A DNA stretch of 64,000 bases from Viridothelium virens. Its lineage: Eukaryota; Ascomycota; Dothideomycetes; Trypetheliales; Trypetheliaceae. The notes beneath the pieces are model-generated. The model did no database searches, was not told the origin of the DNA, and worked only from the letters and a program-made list of their open reading frames with translations. A program made the translations under genes and the position numbers. How positions within the stretch are numbered: position 1 is the first letter of the stretch; every line of letters begins with the position of its first letter. The stretch spans positions 248,001-312,000 of the forward strand of contig ML991781.1 of assembly GCA_010094025.1 (NCBI GenBank). The letters run 5' to 3'. This document shows, piece after piece, positions 1 to 9,992 of the stretch.

Positions 1-818
1 GCGCCGGCCCCTGCACCATCGCTCGCACCCTCACGCAGCCCAACCCCGACCCGGACTCCACCCAACCCATCACCGCGCCCCTCAGCACCCGCATCTCGAA
101 CCTCACATGCGTCGACACCTCGCCGACCCTGCTGCACCGGGACGCCAGCCTCCCCTTCAACCACCTGCTCCCGTCCTTAACGCGAACCGTCGTGCCAACA
201 CTCGAGCAGCCGCTGCCCTTCGCGCCCAACACCTTCAACGCCATCCTCTCATGTCTGTCGCTGCACTGGGTGAACGACCTCCCCGGGCTGCTCGGGCACT
301 GCAACGCGCTGCTTTGCCCAGACAGCCCCTTTATAGGCGCGATGCTGGGCGGCGACACGCTGTACGAGCTGCGGACGAGCCTGCAGCTGGCGGAGATGTC
401 GCTGCTGGGGGGCACCGCGCAGCACATGAGTCCGCTGGCCGATGTACGCGATGTCGGCGGGGTGTTGCAGCGGGCGGGGTTCAAGCTGCTGACGGTCGAT
501 ATCGATGACTTGGTCATTGAGTTTCCGTCGGTGTTTGATCTGATGGTGGATCTGCAAGCGATGGGGGAGAGCAATGCGGCGGTGATGAGGGAGCCGAGTG
601 GTTTGCGGAGGGATGTCATGGCTGCGGCGGAAGCGATCTATAGGGAGTTGCATGGAGAGGATGGGAACGAGGGGGTCCCGGCGACGTTTAGGATCATATA
701 TATGATTGGGTGGAAGGAAGGGGAGGGCCAACAGACACCGTTGGAGAGGGGAAGCGGCATGGTGAGCATTAAGGAAGTGTTAGAGGGTAAGAAGGAGGGT
801 TCAGGTGACGATAAATAG
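1..818 (+). CDS. NDUFAF5: NDUFAF5-like methyltransferase, mitochondrial complex I assembly (5' end outside window)
   Basis: The reading frame is open from base 3 to the TAG at 816-818, giving 271 residues with no start inside the window, so the gene begins upstream. Visible blocks are LSCLSLHWVNDLPG, typical of the class I SAM-methyltransferase core near motif IV, then GAMLGGDTLYELRTSL and FRIIYMIGWKEG near the end. These match the NDUFAF5/BioC-like family, which in mitochondria modifies the NDUFS7 subunit during complex I assembly. The SAM-binding glycine motif would lie upstream or at the very edge. The last 30 residues are Gly/Glu/Lys-rich and look family-variable. The first part is very GC-rich in third positions compared with the end. 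The family assignment is firm; the exact role is inferred from family. Confidence 0.85.
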   Translation, partial: AGPCTIARTLTQPNPDPDSTQPITAPLSTRISNLTCVDTSPTLLHRDASLPFNHLLPSLTRTVVPTLEQPLPFAPNTFNAILSCLSLHWVNDLPGLLGHCNALLCPDSPFIGAMLGGDTLYELRTSLQLAEMSLLGGTAQHMSPLADVRDVGGVLQRAGFKLLTVDIDDLVIEFPSVFDLMVDLQAMGESNAAVMREPSGLRRDVMAAAEAIYRELHGEDGNEGVPATFRIIYMIGWKEGEGQQTPLERGSGMVSIKEVLEGKKEGSGDDK

Positions 819-1122
819 GCCAGATTTTGTCGATTTATATGTTAAAAACTACTTGTAAACATTACCGAAATACATGGAGATCGTGAAGCCTTTGAGCTAC
901 GATAGGCCGTGAAAAACTGCAGCAGATGCACTCGCGCCAGAAGTCATTCCATCCGCGCGTACTTGCCAGATGATAATATTCCTATTCGAAAATGCTCCCA
1001 CATCTGCTGATTGCTCTGTTGCCTCGAAGTTCGGAGCCGAAGATTAGTGGATGACATCGATCGTGCCATCTTCGAAGTACTTCATAGCGGCGTGCTGGAG
1101 CCGCGATTTAGCATGCAAAGCC
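819..1122. other. Convergent intergenic region
   Basis: Between two genes that end toward each other. It probably holds both 3' untranslated ends. I see no open frame, RNA gene or repeat in it. Confidence 0.6.
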
Positions 1123-2821
1123 TTACCGGTCGGCTGAATTTGGGGCACTTACCAGATCTTTCCCATGCATTCTGGCGAAGTGGCACCCGTTACCATACAG
1201 GCAACCATATCCCAAGTTTTCGCCCTGACACTGGTGGCCCCAAAAGCAATCAAAGGACCTACAGGCGTTACCAAGCTGGCAGCTCCTCTGGCGTGCTTTC
1301 CAGCGAAGAGCTAGTTGCTCTGTAGGACCAAGGCGTTGGCCATGGACGTAGGGGCAATACTGAGATCTGCATTCTCCCGTCAGATGGTGTTCGTTACAGA
1401 ATTTATTAATCTTGGTCTGCTCATTGACGTAGTCGATCGCTGGTCTCTCCGCTTTGGCAAGGGGTGCGTCTACACGTTCATCCATGCTGTTAAGGAGGAT
1501 GGTTCGTCTTGGTACAAATTTGGGAGAGGCAATATTGATCGACTTTTCAACGGCGCCATTCTTGCCCACAGTCGCCCAGCTGGATTTATTCTTGGAGTCG
1601 CCGGCTAGAGAGGGTGTTACGCTCATTGGAGTTGGGGTACTTCCGCTGTGTGACGGCTGCCTCTCCATAGCAGAAGTGACTCCGTAAACAGGGGAAGCAG
1701 AGACGCCGGATGGCCTTTCGGGGAGATCAGTCGGACGGAAGACAGAATCAAATCGGACAATTGGAAATCCTAGCTCTCTGAAGCCTGGTTGGATGGCCGC
1801 GGATTGAAGCAAAGTTATACGTTTTGCAGCGAGGGTGTCTTTTTTGTAAGGATCAAGGTTCGGCAGGTAGCCGTTATCGTGCGTTCCACCAAAAATGATA
1901 TGCTTGCACTGAACATTTTGGACGAAGAAACGGAAGAATTCTGGCATACGTCAGTTGGTATTACGAGAGCGGTTGAGAGAATGGGTTGGCAATTTGAAAC
2001 TCAAGTGAGAAAGCATCTTTACCTTTCAATTTATGGTCCGCCCTGTCAGCGAATCTTCGTTAGCATTTGTATACACTGCAAGGGGAGGATTGCATCTCGA
2101 ACCTTTCCTTACCAAACCCAACATCGATAATACTAAATAAAGGCTGATTTAGACTGAAGGCGCGGCTGAAGGCATGTATCTCGGTCGGGCTGCTGATCAT
2201 ACCCAGTGAAAATAGCTTTCGTCCTAAACCTTCAAGGTTGGTGTAAACTTGCACCATAACAGACCAAGCACCAGCGTTCTCGAAGTTTGCTTGGACGTAT
2301 TGTTTGATTTCTGTCAGAAGTCGATGTGCTGCGTCAGCACCGCCATCGCGTCCTTCTTTAAGTAATGCATCCTGAAACTACACGAAATCAGTCTCTCGAT
2401 TTTCTGGGTTATATGGAGACAAAAAGACTTACGATAGCTCCATCACCATCGATAAGAGCTAGTACGAATGGATTGCTGTCCTACAACCAGTCATTAAGAA
2501 CGCACATCTTTAGCACGTGAAGGGGGGGAACTTGCTATGCCATTTTCTGCATGTAGCTTCTCTCTGCGGGCCGTTTCGTATTGTGTCTGCCAGAGGCGAC
2601 GTGATTGAACCTCATTGTCGTAGTCATTGCATTTCTCCAAATATTTATATTGCAGCTTTTCGTATTGCTTGACAATGTTCTGAAGCCCTATCAGCACGAC
2701 CCTCATGATCACGAGATCTCATTACCTCAACAAGAGATTGACGCTCAGCATCAGACTGGCGAAATCGGTCCAGTTGACCATTAAGGTCTAGACCATCGAA
2801 GACGTCTAGCAGTCCTGGCAT
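1123..2821 (-). CDS. Tandem CCCH zinc-finger protein with N-terminal coiled coil
   Basis: Six exons on the minus strand: 2821-2726, 2679-2536, 2480-2433, 2371-2103, 2042-2023 and 1940-1123, together 465 codons (464 residues). The N-terminus (MPGLLDVFDGLDLNG) leads into a short coiled coil, followed by the conserved block LALIDGDGAI. The middle carries GFGKERADHKLKEFFRFF and CKHIIFGGTHDNGYLP. The C-terminus holds tandem Cys/His clusters, including CRSQYCPYVHG, CRSFDCFWGHQC and CLYGNGCHFARMHG. This order matches a fungal family annotated as CCCH zinc-finger DNA-binding protein, whose function is unknown to me; RNA or DNA binding is inferred. The intron at 2481-2535 begins with GC, not GT. The intron at 2043-2102 uses a weak GTTCGA donor but restores the family motif exactly. 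Confidence 0.85.
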
Positions 2822-3424
2822 TTTTATCCGTAAAGTAGAATGCAGGATTGCAGAGTAAGTCAAACTGGTATGTGAAGCACATGTGGCAAGCGAAGTTACT
2901 ACATGCAGGTGTGTTTGTCCCGTGTGGAGCCATTTGGTAGGCCTCTACGTTTTGTACCACACGAGCGCATGAAACACGGACACGTCGTTCTGTGAGCTTC
3001 CACGCGATGCGGCGGACGATATTACTAAGATAACGGTCTCCCGTTCAACGCGACATCACGTGCTTTCGGAAGCCAATTCAAAGATCTCCGATAGCTCCAC
3101 TTTATCATTGATGTCCGTCCAAGAGGGTTAGGCACGAATGCCCCAGGTACCTGCAAGGCTGCTGTACGCCGAGTAGTTCAGGAAGGTACCTAAGATTTTA
3201 GGATACTGTTAGTCGATAATTTCTTAGCAGCATTCCCCGACTGTCCATACATGAAAACTACTCGATACTTCCTTCGAGTGATCTGCCAATTACAAAGTCG
3301 GCTTCAAATCTGCCCCGCAGGTAGTGTGCAACCAGTCTCGAGCTACCATTGCCTTCACCAGAGCTTGACATACACGCCGCCTCCGCCGCTGTTACAGTCC
3401 TTGCTCTTCTCTACCTCTTCCGTC
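2822..3424. other. Divergent promoter region between zinc-finger and GST genes
   Basis: About 600 bases separate the two divergent start codons. Its last 174 bases (3251-3424) stay in frame with the GST gene and may encode a targeting presequence. Otherwise I see nothing beyond promoter sequence. Confidence 0.5.
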
Positions 3425-4269
3425 ATGGCGCAGCCAGAAGCCAAGCGTCAAAAGACTGATACCGTTTACGAACTCCTCTATTGGCCTGGCATCCCGGGTC
3501 GCGGCGAGTTTGTGCGCCTTGCATTTGAGGTCACTGGCACACCCTACAAGGACGTTGGCAACGAGGAAAAGGATGGCGCAAGCCAAGTAATAAAAGCGGT
3601 GACTGAAGAAGTGAAGGATGGTAATCCACCTGGTTACGCTCCGCCTGCATTACGAGTGTCTGGCGCTGGTCGAGATGGCAAGAACCTGCTGATCCACCAA
3701 ACGCCGAACATCCTAATGTACCTTGGCCCGAAGCTGGGGCTTGTACCAGATGATGAACCTGGCAAATTATGGGTTAACGAGCTCACGCTGACAGCTTTGG
3801 ATCTGAACAATGAAGCCCATGACACACACCACCCAATCGGAGTGACAGACTATTACGAAGGTATTGGGAGCATTGCTAGACGACTTCAGCACCATACTTA
3901 CACATAATTCTCACAGATCAAAAGGATGAGGCCTTGAAAAAGGCGAAGGACTTTCGTGAAACCCGCATACCAAAGTACTTTGGCTACTTTGAGAAGGTGC
4001 TCAAGAACAACGGAGAGGGAAAGGGCCAACACCTCGTTGACAGCAGCTTGACATTTGCGGATCTCGCCGTCTTCCATGTTGTCGACGGGCTGACATTTGC
4101 ATTCCCCAAAGAAATTAAGGCAAGAAAGAAGGATTATCCCCTCCTCTTTACGAAACTCTATGATGGAGTGAACGAGCTAGAAAGCATCAAAGATTACATG
4201 AACAGTGATCGGCGAAAGCCATACAGCTCCGGCATCTTCCGACAGTATCCGGAACTCGATAGGCAATAA
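3425..4269 (+). CDS. Glutathione S-transferase, sigma-like
   Basis: Two exons, 3425-3860 and 3917-4269, joined through a 56-base intron with a clean GTATTG donor and TCACAG acceptor; 262 residues. The N-terminal thioredoxin-like half starts with YELLYWPGIPGRGEFVRLAF, where the first tyrosine is in the place of the catalytic Tyr of alpha/mu/pi/sigma GSTs. QTPNILMYLGPKLGL resembles the glutathione-binding QSxAI turn (here QTPNI). The all-helical C-terminal half has DSSLTFADLAVFHVVDGL, the usual N-capping and helix-6 region. It conjugates glutathione to electrophiles or peroxides; the substrate is unknown. An in-frame ATG at 3251 would add 58 residues rich in Arg, Ser and Leu with almost no acids, a plausible mitochondrial presequence, so two products may be made. 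Confidence 0.85.
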
Positions 4270-4562
4270 GGAGCTGCAAATTATGCGATGCTTTTGGCCT
4301 CGTTCGTATATAGGTGCATCGGGGAAAAAGTGATTTTCAATGAAATTGATATATGTTTAAAATTAGGCGGGAAAAGCAATCAAGCCCAGTTTGAAAGCTC
4401 GGGATACTGAAATTGAAGTCAAACTTGATTGTGGCTATCTATCGTCCACAGTCTTGTGTTGGATGGAAAATGAGTTCAATGACTAATGCATCTGGAGTGA
4501 TGTCTTTGCGCCGATGCCATACCGTTTGCCTCAAATGGTCCTCTGCATAGGATGCCGCCTAT
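4270..4562. other. Convergent intergenic region
   Basis: The 3' ends of the GST and eS7 genes face each other here. I see no coding or repeat signal. Confidence 0.5.
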
Positions 4563-5360
4563 CTAATAGTCCGAAACTTGACTCTGAGGGAACTCAAAAT
4601 TCACGCCTTTGCCGGTCAGGCGCTTGTACACCTCTGAATACGTATCGAGCCTATAGTCTACGCCGCCACGCTCCTTCTCATCGAGCACAATCTTGAGAAG
4701 TTTGCTTCCATCCTCCCTCGTCCTCATACGCTTGCCTACGATTTCGACGGGGTAGACGAGGTCGGCAAGGATAGCGTCGTGGACAGCTGTGAGAGTTCGT
4801 GATCGCGGACGCTTCTGGGTTTGAGAGGTACGGGAGCGATTCGATCGTTTTGGACGAGGGAGAATGCGGCGGGACGCGATGATCAGGACATGACGGTCGG
4901 AGAATTTCTTCTCGAGCTCACGGGTCAGGCTGCAGTAAGATTAGCAATAGTCTTGGACGCAGTTATCAATTATTAGGCATACCGCTGCTGCACCTTGTGA
5001 AAGCCTCCGAGAAGTGGGACAGGGACAAAGATCACAATGGCTTTCCTGCCATGGCCAACCTCAATCTAAGAGTCCTGGTGTCAGCGCTTGGCTGCCCAGT
5101 GCCCACCGCCTCTTCGTAACTTTCGAAATCGCAGACAAGTGCAGTAAAGCACTGACACTACGTCCGGTAGGAAAATTCTCGATCGGCTACGGACTTACCT
5201 CTCGTGCGCTGGTGAATTGAAGAGGGCGCAGAGCGGTCCTCATATCCGGTGTATTGCTCTCCAATTCATATAAGGCATTGGCAATAGAGGTCTCTGTCTC
5301 GGAAGGATTGGACCTTGAAGGACTATTCGGCGCGATTTTGTTGAGCGCTGCGTTCGACAT
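4563..5360 (-). CDS. RPS7: 40S ribosomal protein eS7 (S7)
   Basis: Three exons on the minus strand: 5360-5199, 5065-4983 and 4929-4563, together 203 residues, close to the 190 of yeast. Diagnostic blocks are [52 protein letters not shown] and [16 protein letters not shown]. All introns have GT donors and AG acceptors (GTAAGTCC, GTATGCC). The protein is a small-subunit ribosomal component placed on the solvent side near the 5' domain of 18S rRNA. The N-terminus ([20 protein letters not shown]) is a little longer and more Ser/Pro-rich than usual. The gene is intron-split, so no long open frame marks it. The identity is secure. Confidence 0.95.
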
Positions 5361-5899
5361 GACGGCGACTTTGCAGTGCTTGAGATTGATAATGGTGGTT
5401 GTCGATTTGGCGCACGAAATTATATTGGTATGAGTAGATGTGCGCAGATCCTGAGAGCTCGGCTAATTGTCAAACCAAGCCAAAATGGGCTAGCTCGTCT
5501 CTGTTAACTCTCTCGCTCCTGCACCTCTCTTTTTGTCTTCGACAATTCATTTCCAACGCTGAGGCTTTGATCTAAATTCACGGCTACTTGCTCTTCGGAA
5601 GTGTCATCAAAGTGAACAGTCTTACCCGGGCTAAAAACCCAAATGTCGGCTAGGCCAAAAACGGCGTCAGCACTGCCATCTTTGTTTTACATACTATTGA
5701 GTATTTTATGAATGGTCTGACAGCCTAAGAATTATTGTTGTTTGATCTCTCGAGTATGTTCTACTATGTAACAGCTCTAGGAACCAAGATATCGTTTTTG
5801 CTACGCCCTGCCGGTCTTCGCGTTCCTGTCGTCATGTTCAGGTGTTCCTCGCTAAATGAATCTAAATGCAAATCGTATGGTCCGTTCCTTTTCTTTACT
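5361..5899. other. Upstream region of eS7 and 3' region of monooxygenase
   Basis: Holds the eS7 promoter and the 3' end of the next minus-strand gene. A pyrimidine-rich stretch lies around 5505-5545. I see no gene. Confidence 0.5.
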
Positions 5900-7276
5900 T
5901 CATAACTTCGCTGTGGCTTGAAAGTATTCATGGACTTCGTTCACGACATCATGCCCGTACAAGAATTGTGCTCTCTCTTTGTCCTTGAACATGTTGATCG
6001 ACCGATCACTGATACTCTCATCCTTCATTGTTTTATCTCGCGCCTGCTGGTCCGGCCCTATCAATCGTTAAAACTGTCGGGTCTTCAGCAAGCTATACGT
6101 ACCATCTGGCATATGAAATTGAGCTCGATTTGATCGGGCTGCGTTCTTCATGTGCAACGCACGTGGTTTACGGATCTTCTCATATGCCTGAAGAACCGAC
6201 TGAACGTCTCGTGTACCAGCCTTTGCGTAATCTAAACATTCCGCCAACACAGCGGCATCTTCAACAGCACTTGAAGCACCTTGAGCTACGTACGGTAGCA
6301 TCGGATGGGCAGCGTCCCCAAGCAGGACCAGGCTTCCATGTGGATGTACCCAGCGCTCCAACGCAGGTCGGTCACGAAGCTTCCATATGTATGACTGGTC
6401 GATCTTGGACGCAATAGCCCTAATCCTTGGATCCCAGTTCTCAAAATGTTTTCGAAGCTTGTTGATATCACCTGGCGCCTTCCATGATTCCTCACCAGGC
6501 TCATCAGGCAAAGCGACAATAAAGTTGAACATTTCTCCGCCGCGTACATAATAAGTCACGGTATGACTATGTGGTCCTAGCCAGACATCTTGGTTGTACT
6601 CCAAATCCAAATCTTTCAGTAGAGGATCCTGCATCTGCTCTCGGGGTATCAGTCCACGATAAGCGCTGTCGCCAACAGATGAGCTCGGAACATCATGGCC
6701 GAGAACATGCTTTGCTAGTATGCTTCTATTCCCGTCTGCAGCAACGATGAGATCAGCAGTAGAAGACGTCCCATCCGTGAAAACAACCCTCTCTTTGCCG
6801 CCTTGGTGCACGTAATCGACAACATGTGCACTTGTTCTGCAAGTAACACCTAGTTCGTTGGCTTTCTCCAGCAATATAGCTTGCAGATCCGCTCGATGTA
6901 TGTGGTAATATGGATCGCCATATTTTTTTTCCATCTGGTCATTCGCATTGAGTGCATACTCACTGAGGATTTTTCCATCTTCCCAGCGCCTATGACGCGA
7001 GCTCAACGTATTAACACCTCTTTCATGCAGACGTTTTCCAAGCCCCCATCGTCGAAGGATTCTGGTAAAATTGGGTGTTATTTGGATACCAGCGCCAATT
7101 TCACTGACCTCAGGATCTCGTTCGTAGATAATTACTTTATGGCCCTTCGTACTCAGTCCGACTGCCGCCGCCAGGCCTGTTGAGTATTGTCAGTATCTGG
7201 CATCTGGAAGCAAACTCAAAGATGGCTTACCTCCAATGCCGGCTCCAATGATGATGACTTCCAACCTTTCTTTCAT
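5900..7276 (-). CDS. FAD-dependent monooxygenase, salicylate-hydroxylase type
   Basis: Three exons: 7276-7231, 7176-6103 and 6057-5900, spliced to 425 residues. The start gives MKERLEVIIIGAGIGGLAAA, a GxGxxG dinucleotide-binding fold. Next come the ADLIVAADGNRS block (DG motif) and SLVLLGDAAHPMLPYVAQG (GD motif that binds the FAD ribityl chain), the three hallmarks of group A flavoprotein hydroxylases. The last intron (6058-6102) restores the family tail HMPDGPDQQARD. Such enzymes hydroxylate aromatic acids such as salicylate or 6-hydroxynicotinate using NAD(P)H and O2; the substrate cannot be read from sequence. The next upstream gene on the same strand is an FAH-fold hydrolase, a class that often acts later in aromatic catabolism, which is suggestive only. 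Confidence 0.88.
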
Positions 7277-8165
7277 GCTTTAAAATGTTCAAATCCCATT
7301 CAATCCAGGGTCTCATGAAGATTTGATGTTACGTAAACAAGCTTTCTCTGTATTCCTTGCTACTAAGACAAAACAATGTTGAGAAAAATGATATCGGTAT
7401 AGTAACTCATGCATTCATCCCAAGGGGGTCAGTCCTTCCGGAGTCCCCTCTTCTACTCAAGACGTTATGGAGCCCCAAGCCGGAGGACGCAATGTCAGGC
7501 CACCCCTACAGAAGCTAGTCTTTTGCAGCTTACCCGATAATGATGCAAGGCTTATTGTACATGAGCTTGGCCTTAGGCCACTGAAAGACTGGAATATGAC
7601 AAGGAGCAATACGAATGCTCGAGAGGGCAAAACTCAAAAATCATTTAAGTAACACAAATAAGTGCGATTTTCAGTTCAAAATGGGATACGCCAGGCGAGC
7701 GTCTCCCATTGGAGCGTCATATGTCGCGGTCCAATCCATTTCCTGCGGTTGTACAAAAGTAGATGATCTACTATGCTCAATTCGAGCCATCTAGTTGCCG
7801 GAAAGCCGTGTTAGTTCATGTCAGGGATTCTTCGGTCTATCAAAGTTGCGGCAAGTCCGAAGCATTGCGGAACATCCCGCAACCTTAGAAATTCATTAGA
7901 AGAGCTAGGTACTGGGTACGTGGGTACGGAGTACGTACTTCGGTATCAGAATACGTACACCGAACTCACACTCAAAGCAATGTGATCGCGTCTCTTTACT
8001 CAAGAATCTAGACAGGTTGATCCATGTATCAGGACAGGCAAGTGCGAATTGGGTTTATCCTCTAATTATATACACATGCATCCAATCGTCCAATACATAT
8101 GCAGTACATCCTGCAAGGCATAGAAAACAATAAAACTACACACCACCCACCCACCGAGATCCCTA
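7277..8165. other. Intergenic region with short GTAC-rich stretch
   Basis: About 890 bases between two minus-strand genes. The segment 7912-7970 is dense in GTAC steps (GGGTACGTGGGTACGGAGTA and neighbours). Otherwise I see no gene; the short open frame at 7467-7652 has no recognisable content. Confidence 0.5.
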
Positions 8166-9221
8166 CTAAAAAAACTCATTCCGTAAAGTCCCCACCTGTT
8201 CAATCTCACACTCCACCACATCCCCCTTCCCCAACCAGACGGGGCCCCTCTTGCGAAACATGCCGACCCCATTCGGCGTCCCCGTCATCACCAGCGTGCC
8301 CCTCTCAATCGTCCGGCCGCGGCTCAGAAACTCCAGCAGCTCGGCAATGCCAAAGATCATGTCGCCCGTCGTCCCATCCTGCACGGTGCTCCCGTTCACA
8401 CGCGTCCGCATTTTTAGCTGTTGCGGCTCGCGGATCTGCTCGGCGGCCACCAGGGCGGGGCCGACGGGGCAGAAGCCGTCGTACGACTTGGCGTAGCTGA
8501 ACTGCCCGCCCGAGCGCGCGCCCATCTGCCAGTCTCGCGCCGACACGTCGTTGCCGACCGTGTACGCCAGGATGTAGTCTGAGAGGTTGGATTGGAGGGA
8601 GGAGAGAGTGGCGTCTTTGATGGGGCGGCGGGTGAGGATGCAGAGCTCGTTCTCGTAGTCGACTTGGGAGGATTGGGGAGGGATGGGGATGCGCGCGTGG
8701 GCGGAGGTGAGGGAGTTGGGGGTTTTGAGGAAGAGGATGGGGTATTCGGGGATGGGGAACTGTTGGATAACGATCAGACAGGTTCGTGTGAGAGGTTGGA
8801 GAGGATGGAAGTCAACGTACGTTGCATTCGATGGCATGATCTCGGTAATTGAGGCCGATGCAGAGGATTGCGCTTGGTTCGCATGAAGCGAGGAGCTGTG
8901 ATGTGTGAGCTGCAAGACGCTGATTTGCATAGGAAAAAAGTTCACCTCTTTGACGTCCGCGATGTCGGATGTTTTATTCAAGGAAAAGACGTCAGGTCCC
9001 GAAAACACAGTGGCTCTAGAGAATTCTGAGTCCAACGGCTCGCCATATTGGATTTTCCCTTGAGCATCTTTGAATCGGATGAGAGATTTCCATGGTGAAG
9101 CTGCCATTGTTGAATAACGATAGTTGAAGGGAAATTTTGGAAGACGATTGGTATGGCCAACACGCGGACTACAGGTCCACTTGAAAGATGAAGCCACAAC
9201 ACTTGACAATTGCTGTCGCAT
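8166..9221 (-). CDS. Fumarylacetoacetate hydrolase-fold protein (FAHD1-like)
   Basis: Three exons: 9221-8946, 8895-8821 and 8759-8166, 314 residues. Both introns are needed: they restore LLASCEPSAILCIGLNYRDH, the conserved entry to the FAH fold. VDYENELCILTRR supplies two metal-ligand glutamates and VGNDVSARDWQMG follows, with GTPNGVGMF near the end. Relatives are acylpyruvases, oxaloacetate decarboxylases or aromatic ring-cleavage product hydrolases. Two in-frame starts exist. The ATG at 9221 adds MRQQLSSVVASSFKW and further basic/Ser residues ending before MAASPW (ATG at 9107), which resembles a mitochondrial presequence; FAHD1 is mitochondrial in animals. The second start would give 276 residues. 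Substrate is unknown. Confidence 0.85.
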   Translation of the reverse strand: MRQQLSSVVASSFKWTCSPRVGHTNRLPKFPFNYRYSTMAASPWKSLIRFKDAQGKIQYGEPLDSEFSRATVFSGPDVFSLNKTSDIADVKEVNFFPMQISVLQLTHHSSSLHANQAQSSASASITEIMPSNATYVDFHPLQPLTRTCLIVIQQFPIPEYPILFLKTPNSLTSAHARIPIPPQSSQVDYENELCILTRRPIKDATLSSLQSNLSDYILAYTVGNDVSARDWQMGARSGGQFSYAKSYDGFCPVGPALVAAEQIREPQQLKMRTRVNGSTVQDGTTGDMIFGIAELLEFLSRGRTIERGTLVMTGTPNGVGMFRKRGPVWLGKGDVVECEIEQVGTLRNEFF

Positions 9222-9992
9222 TTGTAACAGACCTACCAATGCGCGGGGCTATTCCGCAGAAGTACGAAGACGCAGGGCAGGAGAGTCGTCAGAAACAGGG
9301 ACCAGCTCACTGACCTCATCGTGCTCATCTGGCTCATCTACAGGCTCGGTCTCGGTGAGGTGAGCAGTTTCGCACGCGGTTCGATTTCGGCATGTCGTCA
9401 ACCTCCTCCCATCCTCTCGTATTCCGGTACTCTTTCTCCTTCCACCCATCTTACCCGGTCTGATCAGTCCTTAGTCCCACTGATCGACAACCGGCAATGT
9501 CTTGAGACTCTTCGTCTTTATGCCGACCGCTGCTACACGTGGCAACTTCACTTTCAAGCGGTATGATTCAGTGTGATGTCAAAATACGGGATAGCTTCAA
9601 TCGAATATCGTCGCGTCTTAGATTAGCCTAATTACCATACAACAGGATACCTCACAAGAGAAAAGATAAGTTCTTAGCAGCTGTCGTAATAGAGAATGTC
9701 TGAAGTGGATTGCGAAAGCGAGCACCATGTAAACACCGGATCCTCTCCTTTAATGAAGGCTGTGAGTTGGCAAGGTCCTCGAAGAAGCAACGATCGGGTC
9801 AGTGGGCATTGTGGGGGAAGAGGATGGAAGCTCCCCACCGGCACGACATTGGACCCCTCCTCCATCATTGCCCGAGCTGTGTGACTGTGTGCTTGGTGCT
9901 CAAGGTAGATACAAAAATGAAGCAGGATCAGGCAAGTTCTCGAGTTTCAGCATTGCTTTTCCACTTAACACGAAAACACGTCTCCGTCTACC
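9222..9992. other. Divergent promoter region
   Basis: Lies between the start codons of the FAH-fold gene (minus) and the CocE-type hydrolase gene (plus). Only short open frames without family features occur. I see no RNA gene or repeat. Confidence 0.5.
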
